Positions 27,185-37,900 are shown, counted from the first letter of the stretch. The stretch is 64,000 nucleotides of DNA from Saprospiraceae bacterium (GCA_016720635.1 JADKKF010000004.1:310001-374000); one strand, 5' to 3'. Numbers and translations are program-made. The notes: generated by a model from the sequence alone, not told the origin.

Positions 27185-28315
27185 ATGTTAAGATCAAAAT
27201 TCAATAATAGATTTTGGTTGGTGGCTCTAGTCTTTCTGACCTCAAAAGCCTTGGTTTATTTCATCATGCATCTTTACGGATGTGAAACCATATGGGGCAA
27301 TTGTTTTGCTCATTGGGATAGTGGCCTTTATATCTCTATTGCTCAGGAGGGACGTACTTTGTTTGATTGTAATTATCCTAACAATCCTCAATGGTGCGGC
27401 AATGCTGGCTGGTCCCCTTTATATCCACTACTAATGAGAGTGATACAAGAACTGACCCAGACCAAAATAGAGGTCGCTGGAGGAATTGTTGCTGCCTTTT
27501 TTTATTTCTTATTCCTTTATTATATGGCAATGCTGATGGAATTAGAAAAGGTAAATTCCAATTCTCTGGCTACGCTTTATGCTTGCGCCTTCTTTCCTGG
27601 TTTTATTTATTTGCATGCGGTCTTTCCTTTGTCTTTATGCTTATTCTTGTTAGCAGCTTTCATATACTATCTTAAAAGAAAAGAATTTTTACTCTGCGGA
27701 TTTTTGGCGATGTTGTTGACGTGGAGCTATGCGAGTGGTCAATTTATTTTGATAGCCATATTCCTTTATTTATTGGGTATCTTGATTTACGAAAAAAAGA
27801 TAGCGTGGAAAATAGGACTTAAACTAATATTACCCAGTATCCTAGGATTAATGATCCTTTATTTTTACGATTTTTGGGTGACTGGTCATTGGAATGCCAT
27901 GTATCTAGTCCAGCAAAAATACAATCATGGTATTTACAATACCTTCAATATGATCATTGACAGATTTGGCATCCTTTGGTCAAATATTGACAACCATACG
28001 GGGATCATACAGTTGCAGATTTTCTTTGTATTAATCCTTGTATTTTGGTTCGTCGCAACGACCATACGGGCGTTATATAACAATAAAATGTACAAACCTG
28101 AGCTTTGTTTTTATTTGGGCATCATTTTGGCATTTTGGATCCTGCCCTTCTCTATGGGTCTTGAAATTTCATTATATCGCGGATCTATTTTACTTGCTAT
28201 ATTGTTGATCTTATGGAAAGATAAAAGCTTGGATTTCAAGCTCATGTTACTGATTTCCTTTGCACTTTTCATCATTCCTATGACTGCATATTTTTACAAA
28301 GAATGGATGATATAA
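27185..28315 (+). CDS. PIG-V-like integral membrane mannosyltransferase
   Basis: A 376-residue polytopic membrane protein with about ten hydrophobic segments. The N-terminal HWDSGLYISIAQEG motif after the first helix, with the acidic residue in an outer loop, followed by GWSPLYPLLMR, is typical of PIG-V/GT-C type mannosyltransferases that use lipid-linked sugar donors. No other glycosylation gene is adjacent, so the acceptor is unknown. Starts with ATG 88 bp after the malic enzyme; may be co-transcribed. Structured element R4 follows 47 bp after the stop. Confidence 0.72.
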   Translation: MLRSKFNNRFWLVALVFLTSKALVYFIMHLYGCETIWGNCFAHWDSGLYISIAQEGRTLFDCNYPNNPQWCGNAGWSPLYPLLMRVIQELTQTKIEVAGGIVAAFFYFLFLYYMAMLMELEKVNSNSLATLYACAFFPGFIYLHAVFPLSLCLFLLAAFIYYLKRKEFLLCGFLAMLLTWSYASGQFILIAIFLYLLGILIYEKKIAWKIGLKLILPSILGLMILYFYDFWVTGHWNAMYLVQQKYNHGIYNTFNMIIDRFGILWSNIDNHTGIIQLQIFFVLILVFWFVATTIRALYNNKMYKPELCFYLGIILAFWILPFSMGLEISLYRGSILLAILLILWKDKSLDFKLMLLISFALFIIPMTAYFYKEWMI

Positions 28316-28362
28316 TTTCATTTATTCAACCATTTTCTAAGGTCCATCTATATAGTAAGCCA

Positions 28363-28463
28363 GCGCAAAGGATAGTAGTGGTCTCGTCGATAAGACGAGA
28401 GTCTCGACACAGTCGTGACGGAACCCACGAATAGCCTGCTCCTCACATCGTGAGGATGCGCCC
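28363..28463 (+). repeat. Structured intergenic element R4 (outer end left)
   Basis: Order: GCGCAAAGGATAGTAGTGG; hairpin TCTCGTC-gataa-GACGAGA; short hairpin GTC.CGA/TCG.GAC; core GGAACCCACGAATAGCC; hairpin CCTCAC-atc-GTGAGG; end ATGCGCCC. Ends pair as GCGCA/TGCGC, a change from GCGTA/TACGC on both sides. It ends 14 bp from the tatD stop codon and is the inverted partner of R5. Confidence 0.85.
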
Positions 28464-28477
28464 TAATAAATCAATTA

Positions 28478-29248
28478 TTAATTTCGCTTGAATAATTTCT
28501 TTGCATTATCACTGGTCACCATGTCCACTTCCGCATCAGACATGCCATACAATTGAGCCAAATTTACCAAGACTTCTTTCATGTAAGCCGGTTCGTTTCT
28601 CTTGCCCCTAAAAGGCACGGGCGAGAGGTATGGCGCATCGGTTTCCAACACTATTTTTTCTAGTGGAATTTCCCGCAAAACCGCTGCAAGACCGCTGTTT
28701 TTGTAAGTCAAAACACCCCCGATACCGAGATAAAATCCCAAATCGATAATCGCTTCCGCCTCTTTTACCGTCCCACCAAAACAGTGAAAAACTCCCGAAA
28801 GTCCGCTGCCTTGAAATTCGCCGACGATCTCAATCGCCGCCTGCGTGGCATCCCTAGAATGTATCGAAATCGGAATATTATACTCAATCGCCCACTCAAT
28901 CTGCTGGCGAAATGCATTTTTTTGCTCTTCAACGAAAGTTTTGTCCCAATGATAATCTAAACCGATCTCCCCTACTGCGACATATTTTCTTGCAGATAAA
29001 TACTCTTTAACGATATTTAATTCTGAAATATAATCACTTTTGACTGAACACGGGTGCAGCCCTATCATCGCAAAACACGTATTCGGACGCGCTTTTTCAA
29101 GTTCATGCATCTCCTCATGGGTCCTGCTATCTATCGCTGGGAGGTACATTTCAGCCACACCAGCCGCCGCAGCCCTCTCCAACATGGGCTCCAAATCGTC
29201 CCTAAACTCATCCAAATAAATATGCGTGTGCGTATCGATCATTTTCAT
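28478..29248 (-). CDS. tatD: TatD-family metal-dependent deoxyribonuclease
   Basis: A 256-residue TIM-barrel hydrolase of the TatD family; known members are 3'-5' exonucleases in DNA repair and RNA/DNA turnover. Seen: N-terminal DTHTHIY metal pair (His7, His9), VGEIGLDYHW with the metal Glu, IHSRDA, VFHCFGG, and LETDAPYLSP with the catalytic Asp. Length is normal. It is bracketed by inverted elements R4 and R5 and lies downstream of the AAG glycosylase gene on the same strand, a plausible DNA repair grouping. Confidence 0.94.
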   Translation of the reverse strand: MKMIDTHTHIYLDEFRDDLEPMLERAAAAGVAEMYLPAIDSRTHEEMHELEKARPNTCFAMIGLHPCSVKSDYISELNIVKEYLSARKYVAVGEIGLDYHWDKTFVEEQKNAFRQQIEWAIEYNIPISIHSRDATQAAIEIVGEFQGSGLSGVFHCFGGTVKEAEAIIDLGFYLGIGGVLTYKNSGLAAVLREIPLEKIVLETDAPYLSPVPFRGKRNEPAYMKEVLVNLAQLYGMSDAEVDMVTSDNAKKLFKRN

Positions 29249-29285
29249 TTTTTTTGAAAAACACCTAGATTAATATTATTGTTTT

Positions 29286-29408
29286 GGGCGCATCCCTCGC
29301 TTCGCTCGGGTCGGGCTTTTCGTGACTTCGGTCTCTGCGAGACTATTCTCGTTTTACCCAAAAAATCAAAGCTCCACCAACGAGAATACCACTCCAATCC
29401 CTTGCGCT
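29286..29408 (-). repeat. Structured intergenic element R5 (outer end right)
   Basis: Read on the minus strand: GCGCAAGGGATTGGAGTGG; long hairpin TATTCTCGTT...AACGAGAATA (10 bp); hairpin GTCTC-gca-GAGAC; core TCACGAAAAGCCCGACC; hairpin built on CCGAGC-gaa; end GATGCGCCC. It lies 37 bp upstream of tatD and forms an inverted pair with R4. It sits between AAG and tatD, so it may be inside one transcript. Confidence 0.83.
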
Positions 29409-29475
29409 CCATGTTAATTTCTAATGTCCGAATTCATTTTTCAGCCATGAATTCCCTTCCAAAAGCTTCCGTTTT

Positions 29476-30084
29476 CTACTTGGATGGAGAAACCCATTTA
29501 TTGCCTTTTAATCTAAATCTCCAAGGCATTTTCGACCAAATCGGCCCCGATGGTTCGACTCCCACCCTAGCCGAAGCTATAACTTGATCATCGGGAACAT
29601 TTTCAGCATTTTCGATCCATATTGCAGTCGTCGATAGCAATGGTAATCCATTGTGATCCGTGGTGATGCCTAGAGCTTGAGATACCAATCCAGGACCTTG
29701 GGTGAGATTGTGTATTTTTTGATTGTTATTTCTTCGAATAAACATGGTTTCTAACCCCTGCAAAGGTTCTACGCCACGGATCAGAACCGCAGACCCCACC
29801 CCTACTGGACCCGTAACGACATTGAACAATCTATGTATCCCATAGCATATATAGACGTAGGCAATGCCTCCTTCTTTGAACATCACTTCGGTCCTAGGAG
29901 TAAGCCGATTATTGTACGCGTGACATGCCTTGTCTTCAGGACCTTTGTAGGCTTCGGTTTCAACGATGATGGCAGAGGTGATGGTATTCTCGACGTTTGT
30001 AACCAATATTGTTCCAATCAAATCTCGAGCAATGCCAACGACATCTTCATGGCGAAAGTAGTCCTGTGGAATTATCTCAGGCAT
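29476..30084 (-). CDS. DNA-3-methyladenine glycosylase (AAG/MPG family)
   Basis: A 202-residue base-excision repair glycosylase that removes alkylated purines. Seen: EIVPQDYFR-type start (MPEIIPQDYFRHEDVVGIARDLIG in short form at 1-24), IIVETEAYKGPEDKACHA with the catalytic Glu, AYVYICYGIHRLFNVVTGP, and NLTQGPGLVSQALGI. These are the AAG motifs and the length is normal. The start overlaps the end of the RsmB-like gene by 8 bp, so the two are translated from one transcript. Confidence 0.93.
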   Translation of the reverse strand: MPEIIPQDYFRHEDVVGIARDLIGTILVTNVENTITSAIIVETEAYKGPEDKACHAYNNRLTPRTEVMFKEGGIAYVYICYGIHRLFNVVTGPVGVGSAVLIRGVEPLQGLETMFIRRNNNQKIHNLTQGPGLVSQALGITTDHNGLPLLSTTAIWIENAENVPDDQVIASARVGVEPSGPIWSKMPWRFRLKGNKWVSPSK

Positions 30085-31273
30085 ATCTGGTCAATTTGGC
30101 GATAAAAAATCCATCAGAATTGTGCTCGGAAGGATAGATTGTTTTCATATCGAGGAGCTTGAATTGCGCTGAATATTTTTCCAAAAATTGAACAATTTGA
30201 GCCTCATTTTCTTCATGAAATAAAGAACAAGTAGCATAAACCATGATGCCTCCAATTTTGAGCATTTTGGGATAATGCTCTAGGATTTCAGCTTGAATTT
30301 CAACCAATTCAGTAATTCGTTCAGGCTTAATTTTCCACTTGGCGTCTGGATTTCTCCTTAGGACGCCAGACCCACTGCAAGGCACGTCCAACAGCAATCT
30401 ATCCGCTGAATTGTGCAATCTTTTAATGGTCTTCGTGGTATCAATGGTTCTCGTTTCCACATTGAATATTTGAGCTCGCTTAGCTCTCGTCTTGAGTATA
30501 TCGAGTTTGTAGCCTTCAACATCGAGCGCAATGATTTGCCCTTTGCCTCCCATCAAACAAGCCAAATGAAGCGTTTTGCCACCAGCACCTGCACAAGCAT
30601 CAACGACCCTCATCCCAGGGGCTACCTCCAATGCTGGAGCAATCATCTGAGAGCCAATGTCCTGCATTTCAAAAAGTCCCTGCTTGAAAATATCCCAAGT
30701 AAAAATAGATTGTTTTTTGTCGAAAGTAATCCCAAAGTCACCGATCGATCTTGCATTATCCGCTAGGCCATCTTGGATCATTTGAAGCAAATTTTCCCTG
30801 GTAGTTTTGATCGTATTAACCCTTATATAAACTGGGGCGACGCTGTTCATCACCTTTAGTTCGGTTATATTTTTATCTTGCAAGGAAGCTTGATAATGCT
30901 CGAATAACCAATCGGGCAAAGAAAATCCCATTGCGGACTCTTGGTGGGAGTTTTTAATTTTTTCTTCGAGAACACTTGACGAGGATTCTTTGACAAAGGT
31001 TCCATTTTTTTCAAAATACAGAATATCAACAACGGCTTCTATTTCTAAATCGAAGTGCTCGTATGGTTGGTCCAATATCCAAGCCAGTCGCCTGAAATGC
31101 CTTATGATGTCGTAGGAATATTCTGCTACAAAAGCTCTGTCCTTTGACCCAAATTTAGGCCTCAATTTGAAGCAGCGCTCCAAGGCTTTATCAGCCATTA
31201 CATTTTTGTGAAATACTTGGTGTACTACGTCGTAGATGGCTTGAAGCCATACATTATGGATTTTTGCAGACAT
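30077..31273 (-). CDS. RsmB/RsmF-type SAM-dependent rRNA cytosine methyltransferase
   Basis: A 398-residue enzyme that places 5-methylcytosine on 16S rRNA. Seen: N-terminal NusB-like helical part (1-130), YIRVNTIKTTREN, SAM site DACAGAGGKTLHLA, LLDVPCSGSGVLRRNPD with one catalytic Cys, and MVYATCSLFHEENE with the second. The arrangement is that of RsmB-like (class I) RNA m5C methyltransferases. It overlaps the AAG gene by 8 bp and follows a hypothetical secreted protein gene by 17 bp, so a longer operon from 33669 to 28478 is possible. Confidence 0.92.
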   Translation of the reverse strand: MSAKIHNVWLQAIYDVVHQVFHKNVMADKALERCFKLRPKFGSKDRAFVAEYSYDIIRHFRRLAWILDQPYEHFDLEIEAVVDILYFEKNGTFVKESSSSVLEEKIKNSHQESAMGFSLPDWLFEHYQASLQDKNITELKVMNSVAPVYIRVNTIKTTRENLLQMIQDGLADNARSIGDFGITFDKKQSIFTWDIFKQGLFEMQDIGSQMIAPALEVAPGMRVVDACAGAGGKTLHLACLMGGKGQIIALDVEGYKLDILKTRAKRAQIFNVETRTIDTTKTIKRLHNSADRLLLDVPCSGSGVLRRNPDAKWKIKPERITELVEIQAEILEHYPKMLKIGGIMVYATCSLFHEENEAQIVQFLEKYSAQFKLLDMKTIYPSEHNSDGFFIAKLTRYA

Positions 31274-31290
31274 GGAATTAAGATTAATTT

Positions 31291-32721
31291 TTAAGGGTAC
31301 CTCAATTGTACCAATTTAAGCGAAGACTTCCAAACGCTCGGAATGATGATCTCTTTTAGATCGATTTGAACAGAGCTCCCAAATTGCAACTTTATATCTT
31401 GACGATCGGTACTCATCAATATTTTGCGCTGGAAAGCGCCACTGCCGGTGAGCAAATATTCACTGACAGTATTTTCATTTTTTATCTCATCATTATACAA
31501 AATACGCGTAATCTGTGGAGATTTAAACAATCCGTAGGATGAATAAATTCCTGCATCGTCATATGAGTATTGTTTTTTTACCAAAAACTTTTGCCATTCT
31601 ATATCACAACTCTGAGAGACACCTACGGCAATAATGTCTTCAAAAAAATAATCGGTGCTGACATTCGTCCTAAATGGATCTGCTCTATAAGTGCTATTGA
31701 GTCGAGTCAATTCCTCCTTTTTCTCCATCAAAAGTACAAATCCACCGTCTTGTCTGGGCAAAATATCGCGAATCTCTAGCCCTTCGGTAAAGTTCTGAAC
31801 GGATTCTTTGATGAGCTTATCCTTCAGATGCGGCTCCAACCAATTGGAAAATCTCTTTAGCTGGATGGTAGGCACGATAGGTGTTTTATGACCTAAAACA
31901 CAAATTGCAATGCCATGATTATAGCGATCTGAGGATCTTGTTTTGAATACCCCAGCCATTATGAGTTTATCCTGCTTATTGTCAATCGCCAAGGAAGTTT
32001 CATCAAAATAAATTTCGTCGGTCGGAATCTCCTGTTTGAATGCTTCTGGGCTTCCTATGGGAATGGAAAAAAATTGCCAAACTGGTTTATTATTTGAAAA
32101 AAGCTGTTCTTGTGATTCCATTGAAATAAAAATGGTTCCTTCATCCGAAATTTGAAGTTTTCTAAAATTATTTCTGAATTCAGTCCCAGACACATCCAAC
32201 TCAAAATTTTCGGATTGTTTTTTTGCCCAAAGATCGTACCGAAGACAAACAAGGCTTTTATCCTTAAGTAGAAAATGAGCAATAAGCCAACGCTTGTTGT
32301 TTGAAATTTCGATATGCACTTTTCTGAGATCCGCCTTGTTGTGTGTGGTGTACAAAGTCACAGTATCCTCGTAATTGGCATCACTTTTTATCCAACGCAA
32401 AAGAAGTAAAGTTGAATCTTTGTAAACTTCATTATAGACTACCCCGATATTCTTGCCTAATCCGATAACTTTGTGAATAAGAATACGCCTTGCTTCGAAT
32501 GGATGCGATCTGTCCCAAACTTGAACCATCTGGTTATCAAATGCCATCAAATGTAAAGATTGGTCATTGTATTTTGCTAGTAAAATATTGCCATTGTATT
32601 TTCCCATAATCTCGTACTCCCACCCTGAGTCCAGATTTACCTCTTCGGACACAGTAATTCGCTGAGCCATGATCAAATTAACCCAAGAAAAAATAATAGA
32701 AAATAGGAAAATAATCCTCAT
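31291..32721 (-). CDS. Secreted protein of unknown function
   Basis: A 476-residue protein with a signal peptide (1-19, ending LIMAQ). The mature part is a chain of beta-rich stretches (GNILLAKYNDQSLHLMAFD, KRWLIAHFLLKDKSLVCLRYD, GTIFISMESQEQL) that looks like a beta-propeller, but no defined repeat motif or catalytic residue is recognised. Its start codon directly abuts the metallophosphatase stop codon (zero spacing), indicating one operon and perhaps a shared envelope role. Similar proteins in other Bacteroidota are uncharacterised as far as known. Confidence 0.72.
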   Translation of the reverse strand: MRIIFLFSIIFSWVNLIMAQRITVSEEVNLDSGWEYEIMGKYNGNILLAKYNDQSLHLMAFDNQMVQVWDRSHPFEARRILIHKVIGLGKNIGVVYNEVYKDSTLLLLRWIKSDANYEDTVTLYTTHNKADLRKVHIEISNNKRWLIAHFLLKDKSLVCLRYDLWAKKQSENFELDVSGTEFRNNFRKLQISDEGTIFISMESQEQLFSNNKPVWQFFSIPIGSPEAFKQEIPTDEIYFDETSLAIDNKQDKLIMAGVFKTRSSDRYNHGIAICVLGHKTPIVPTIQLKRFSNWLEPHLKDKLIKESVQNFTEGLEIRDILPRQDGGFVLLMEKKEELTRLNSTYRADPFRTNVSTDYFFEDIIAVGVSQSCDIEWQKFLVKKQYSYDDAGIYSSYGLFKSPQITRILYNDEIKNENTVSEYLLTGSGAFQRKILMSTDRQDIKLQFGSSVQIDLKEIIIPSVWKSSLKLVQLRYP

Positions 32722-33669
32722 TTACGAGTGTTTACTTACATTAACCATTTCTCCAAGATACTGGTTCTGGCTGGTGACATTCATTTTCACTTTTCTTTTT
32801 GAAAGATAAACATCCAACCTACCCAGCATTATGCCGCCCCAACCTACTTGGTTGATAATCACGGGTTTATTATCCAAATTATATACAACATCTGGACGGT
32901 TCATAAAGGTATGTGTATGTCCTCCAAGAATTAAATCTATGTCGCGTGACCTTGCTGCAAACTTTTTGTCAGATATTTTTTCAGTATCATCCTTATACTC
33001 ATAACCAAGATGAGATAAGCAAATCACGTAGTCACATTTCTCTTCTTCCTTAAGTATTTTGGCGAAAAAATTGGCCTTAATCATGGGATCATTGTATTGC
33101 GTTTCCCCGTACATTTTTTTAGGAACCAACCCTTTCAACTCAATCCCAATACCTAGAACTCCAATCCGCACATTATTTTTGGTGAAAATTTTAAAAGGAA
33201 TGGTTTTGTTCTCTAATGCTGTATTTTTAAAGTCATAATTGCAATTGAGAATCGGAAAATTTGCATGTTTCATTTGTTTTGCGAACCCTTCGACGCCAAG
33301 ATCAAAATCGTGATTGCCCAAGGTCGCCGCTTCATAACCCATTTGGGTCATTAATTTCATTTCCAGTTCTCCACCATAATAATTAAAGTATGGAGTCCCT
33401 TGGAATATATCGCCGCAATCTAGCAGCAGCACATTCTTTTCTTCTTTTCTGATTTTTTCTATGAGCGAGGCCCTTCTTACTGTCCCACCAAGACCTTGAT
33501 TCCTCCCACCGTCCATCGGAAATGGGTCAATACGGCTGTGTACATCATTCGTATGCAAAATAGTCAGCTTGACGATTTCTCTGGCAGCAAGTGCTTCATA
33601 AGGGAAAGCTCCAAGACCCGTAACGGCTGCACCGATGCCAAATGTGTGTAAAAAATCTCTCCGATTCAT
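32722..33669 (-). CDS. Metallophosphatase / 5'-nucleotidase-like protein with Tat signal
   Basis: A 315-residue calcineurin-like phosphoesterase. Seen: twin-arginine signal MNRRDFLHTFGIGAAVTG, metal motifs LHTNDVHSRIDPFP, DCGDIFQGTPYFNYYGG, GNHDFDLG, and GGHTHTFM, all in the order of 5'-nucleotidases. The substrate-binding C-terminal domain of full-length 5'-nucleotidases is absent, as is usual for this short Bacteroidota type, where a separate gene can supply it. Exported folded to the periplasm. It leads the possible operon with the 31291 gene. Confidence 0.9.
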   Translation of the reverse strand: MNRRDFLHTFGIGAAVTGLGAFPYEALAAREIVKLTILHTNDVHSRIDPFPMDGGRNQGLGGTVRRASLIEKIRKEEKNVLLLDCGDIFQGTPYFNYYGGELEMKLMTQMGYEAATLGNHDFDLGVEGFAKQMKHANFPILNCNYDFKNTALENKTIPFKIFTKNNVRIGVLGIGIELKGLVPKKMYGETQYNDPMIKANFFAKILKEEEKCDYVICLSHLGYEYKDDTEKISDKKFAARSRDIDLILGGHTHTFMNRPDVVYNLDNKPVIINQVGWGGIMLGRLDVYLSKRKVKMNVTSQNQYLGEMVNVSKHS

Positions 33670-33765
33670 AAAAATAAATAATATTCTGATGACTAAATAT
33701 AAAAGAAAAACTAGCTACTTCTTTTAAACTCGTGATAAAGTTACAACTTTTTGACTGGATTGATC

Positions 33766-34956
33766 CTAATTAATACCATCTAAAACCGCAAGAAAATCGA
33801 CAACAAATTTTCTCAAATCGTCCTCTTCGATGGTGAGCGGCGGGCAAATTCGGATCGAATGGCTATTGAACAGAAACCAATCCACCAAATAACCTGCGGC
33901 AAGACATTTTTGTACAACCTCCAATACCAATTCAAATTTTCCCAAATCTATCGCCATCCAAAGGCCACAATGATTGATTTTCTTAATTTTTTTGTGAACT
34001 AAACCTTCGAGAAGTATTTTTGATTTTCTTTCTACACCCTCCCATAGTTTGTCTTTTATGATGGTATCTAGTGTAGCAAAAGCCGTGGCCGCACACAATG
34101 GATTGCCTCCAAATGTAGTAATATGACCTAGGATCGGTTCGTCCATCAAGCAGGACATAATATTTTTAGAACTGATAAATGCACCCAAGGGAAGTCCACC
34201 ACCGAAGCCCTTGGCCAATAATAAAATATCAGGAACAATCCCATACTTTTGAAAAGCAAACAAATATCCCGTTCTGCCATACGAAGCTTGAATTTCGTCA
34301 AGAATGAGCAGGGTACCCGTCTCTGTGCATTTCTTTCTAACGGCCTGAAGATACCCTTCATTGGGCTCTATGACTCCAGCCTCAGCCTGTACGGTCTCCA
34401 TAATCACACAAGCGGTATCATGGCTTATTCTGTCCAAATCCTCTTCTCGATTGAATTCAATATGTTTGATATTGGGCAATAATGGGCGAAATTTCCCAGT
34501 AAAATAGTTTGAATCCATCAAAGATGCTGCGCCTTGAGTAGAGCCGTGGTAGGCATTTTTACAAGCAATAATTTCAGACCTGCCCGTATATCTTTTGGCC
34601 AATTTCATCGCACCCTCTACGGCTTCTGCGCCGCTATTGACCAAATAAATATTGTCCAATGAAGCCGGTAATACTTGGTGCAAAAGATGAGCCAATTGCA
34701 CTTGAGGGCTTAGAATAAACTCCCCATAAACCATCGTGTGCAAATACTTGGAAGATTGAGTTTCGATGGCCTTCAAAATGGCTGGGTGTCTATGTCCTAA
34801 TGCACTCACGCCAATGCCAGAGATCATGTCCATATAGGCTCTACCTTCGGTATCATACAGATACAATCCTTCCGCTCTCTCTATCTCGATTGCCAAGGGC
34901 ATATCGCTGGTCTGCGCCAGATTTTGCAGAAAAATATTGCGGTGAGAAATTCCCAC
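33766..34956 (-). CDS. Class III PLP-dependent aminotransferase (acetylornithine aminotransferase-like)
   Basis: A 396-residue aspartate-aminotransferase-fold enzyme of class III, which moves amino groups from omega-amino donors such as acetylornithine, ornithine or 4-aminobutyrate to 2-oxoacids. Seen: YMDMISGIGVSALGHRHP near the N-terminus, NSGAEAVEGAMKLAKRYTGR, ILDEIQASYGRTG, PLP-binding LAKGFGGGLPLGAF with the Schiff-base Lys, and HITTFGGNPLCAATA. The true substrate cannot be told. It starts 3 bp after the end of the DUF4175-like gene, suggesting co-transcription. Confidence 0.9.
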   Translation of the reverse strand: MGISHRNIFLQNLAQTSDMPLAIEIERAEGLYLYDTEGRAYMDMISGIGVSALGHRHPAILKAIETQSSKYLHTMVYGEFILSPQVQLAHLLHQVLPASLDNIYLVNSGAEAVEGAMKLAKRYTGRSEIIACKNAYHGSTQGAASLMDSNYFTGKFRPLLPNIKHIEFNREEDLDRISHDTACVIMETVQAEAGVIEPNEGYLQAVRKKCTETGTLLILDEIQASYGRTGYLFAFQKYGIVPDILLLAKGFGGGLPLGAFISSKNIMSCLMDEPILGHITTFGGNPLCAATAFATLDTIIKDKLWEGVERKSKILLEGLVHKKIKKINHCGLWMAIDLGKFELVLEVVQKCLAAGYLVDWFLFNSHSIRICPPLTIEEDDLRKFVVDFLAVLDGIN

Positions 34957-34959
34957 GGC

Positions 34960-37900
34960 CTATATTTTTCTTTGGATTTTATCCGAATAAGACTCTGCCA
35001 ATCGCTTGTAAAATGGCTTTAGACTTGGATTGATATATCTCACAGACTCGGTCTCTGCGTTTTTCTTTTTGATATATTCTTGAAGTGCAGGAGGGAGCGT
35101 TTTGGGTATATTTTTAGCCTCTTCGCTCTTGCGCTGTTCATCGAATTCTTGCTCTCTATCGGCTCTTTCGGCATCTAGCAATTTGGTCAAGATTTCTTGT
35201 TGTCTTTTCAATGTCTCTGCATTCAATCGCTTGTTGACAAGATCATATTCGGTCTTGTCCATTTGGTCGATGATACTTTGGAGTTCTTTACTTCCTTTGC
35301 CTTGCTCTTGTTTTTCTTTTTGGAAGTCTTGTAGAGCCTTGCGGAGGGCTGCTTGTTTAGCGGCCATCTCGGCGAATTCTTTGGCAGAGCCACCTTCGCC
35401 TCCACTCATTTTTTCACCTTCTTTGCCTTGACCTTCTTTACCTTGACCCTCTTTGCCTTGTCCTGGAGATTTTCCTTTTTTCCGTTCTTCAGCCATTTTT
35501 TTCATCTCTTCGGACAATTTTTGTTGGCCCTTGGTGATCTTATCCATCGGGACCTTCCCGCCTTTGCCCTTGCCTTTTCCTTCACCACTTCCTGGTTTTT
35601 ACACGCTTTGCTACCAGGCTTGGATGAATTACTGGGGTTGTTCATATTGGAGAGGGACTCTTCTAGCATCAAAGCCAAATCGTTTACATTTTTCATGATA
35701 CGCTGCTGATGGTCAGAGGCTTGTGCTATGCTTCTATCCTCTAGATCTTGAATACCGGTAACAAGATGCTTGTTGATCTCACCGACCTTTTCTGTGACCA
35801 TGGCTTGGATTTGGAATACCCTATTGGCTAGTGCAGAAAGCGAATCATCGATCAACTTAAAATCGTCCTTAAGCTTATTCTGGTGTTGGATTAACTTGAC
35901 ATAAGCAGGCGTGTTAATTTGAACCTCACTGGTGCTGATTTTCTTGATTAAAGATTCCTGATCAAAAGACATGGCCATTAGATTTTCAAGGATTTGGCGC
36001 AAAGCGCGAGCATCTTCTTCTGCTTGTTCTTGTTCTGCCCCATCCATGCTTTCCTTCATTTTTTTGGCTTTGGCTTTCATCTTCTTAGAGGCACTGCGCT
36101 GAGACTTGGACGCCTTGTCGTTTTTATTCTCTTTGATTTCTTTTTGACCATCTTCTGCATCGTTTTTCATGTCTTGCATGTCCTCCTTATTGTCCTTGTC
36201 CAGTGGCAGCGGTTGATCTAGTTCTTCATTTTTCTTCTCTAGATCTTGGAGGGTTTTGTCCAACTGATCCAGTTGCTTATTGATCTCTTTTTGTTGCTCT
36301 TCCAGCTTGGAATTTTCATCTTTTTTCAACTGGGTTTCGTCTGCCAATTTTTCTTGTTTCTCACCCAATTGTTCCAATTTTTCTGCAGCATCGCGATATT
36401 CGCTTTCGACCTCTAGTTTCTTGTAAAGCTCTAAAAGCCTCTCCACCTGCATCTCTTGTTTTTCACTCTCTGCCTTAGAATTTTCGAGTTCTTTGATGGC
36501 ATCATCCTTTTGCAATTTCTCCATCAATTCCTTGATTTTCTCAAGAAGATCCTTGGTTTTATCGTTTTCCAATTGTTTGAAAATCTGTTCTAAATTTTCC
36601 TTTTTCTGCTGCTGATCCTCCGATTGTTTATTGAGGTCATTCTCATTTTTTTGGTTTTCTTGGAACTTTTGTTCTGCATTTTTAATCTTTTCCTCTAATT
36701 GTTTTTGCTGTTCTAGAAGCTTTTCCATCTCCTTTTGGGTCTTCCAATCCACCTCTTTTTCTTGGAGTAATTTTTCTCTCAAAGCCTTCAGTTTTTCTTG
36801 TATTTTCTTGGCTTCTTCCAATACCTTGTCGAGGTCTTTCTTGATGGATTCTTCATTCTTTTCGACGACTTGCTCTACTTCTTTTTCAGACATTCTAGAA
36901 AAAGTCATGATGCTAGACTTAGTCTTTTTGCTGCCATTCACTTGATCATTGTCATTTACTTCAAAATAAAATGAAATCTTTTCGCCGGGCTGTAAGGGAT
37001 ATAAATCTGCGTCAAAAACGAATTCAAACTTGCCTTCACGGGCATTGACGGCTTTGATGAGACTGCTTTTATGTTCTGAAAATGAACCTTTGGCATCCTC
37101 GATTCTATAGTTAAAACTAACATTCCTTACTCCATAATCATCGCCTACATTTCCTACGAAATACTGAACTTTTGCTGAGGTCGAATCGTCAAATTTCTCC
37201 ACACCAATGGTCGGATAGGCATCTGGAACGACTGCAATATTGTACTGTATAGAATCCAAAGTTTTAAGTTTACTATTCCCAATCAGCACCGAATAAAGGT
37301 CATCCTTGACCAAATTTTTATGAAAAGAAAATACACCATCTGCACCTTGCGGGACTCCGATAGATTTTTTGTCATTTTTAAAATAAAAAAGTAAAGATTC
37401 GGTATTTTCAGCTTTTATCCGCCAATGGGCTTTGGTGCCTTGAGGTACGTTGAGATCCCCAATATTTTGCAAATTTTCATCGCTCCTCCCAATGTAATCA
37501 GGATAGTCGAGATATATCCCAAGATCCGCTATGGATGGGCGTTTTATCACCTCCAATTCATACGGCTGGCTATAAAATCCTCCACCTAAAAGTCGGAACT
37601 GGGTATTTCGCTGAACATTGTTGAACGTATATTCGTATTGGTCATTTTTGATTTTTTTCAGCTTATATTGAAAATTGTCCATATCCACGAACACTTCCGC
37701 TGGCAGCAAATTCCCCTTGAGCGTCACCTTAATAGGAAAGTCGGCTCCCTGTGGGATGGATAATTGATCGTTTTCTAGGACGAACTCGAAGGGTGCTTTT
37801 TTCTCGAAAACTTTATCGTTCTCGATGATCCGCTGGGTAGAGTCCTTGATCAAGGACGGCGCTAAAAAAAGGATTCCAGCTAGGATGCCCAAAGGCGGCA

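Noticed and set aside
34960..35547. A separate small gene for the C-terminal part of the DUF4175-like protein
   Set aside because: The upstream frame continues exactly into it with one added base in a T run, and no start signal stands before it.
35102..36945. Plus-strand open frames opposite the DUF4175-like coiled coil (for example 35102-35431, 36631-36945)
   Set aside because: The Phe/Ser-rich translations are the reverse reading of Lys/Glu/Gln codons.
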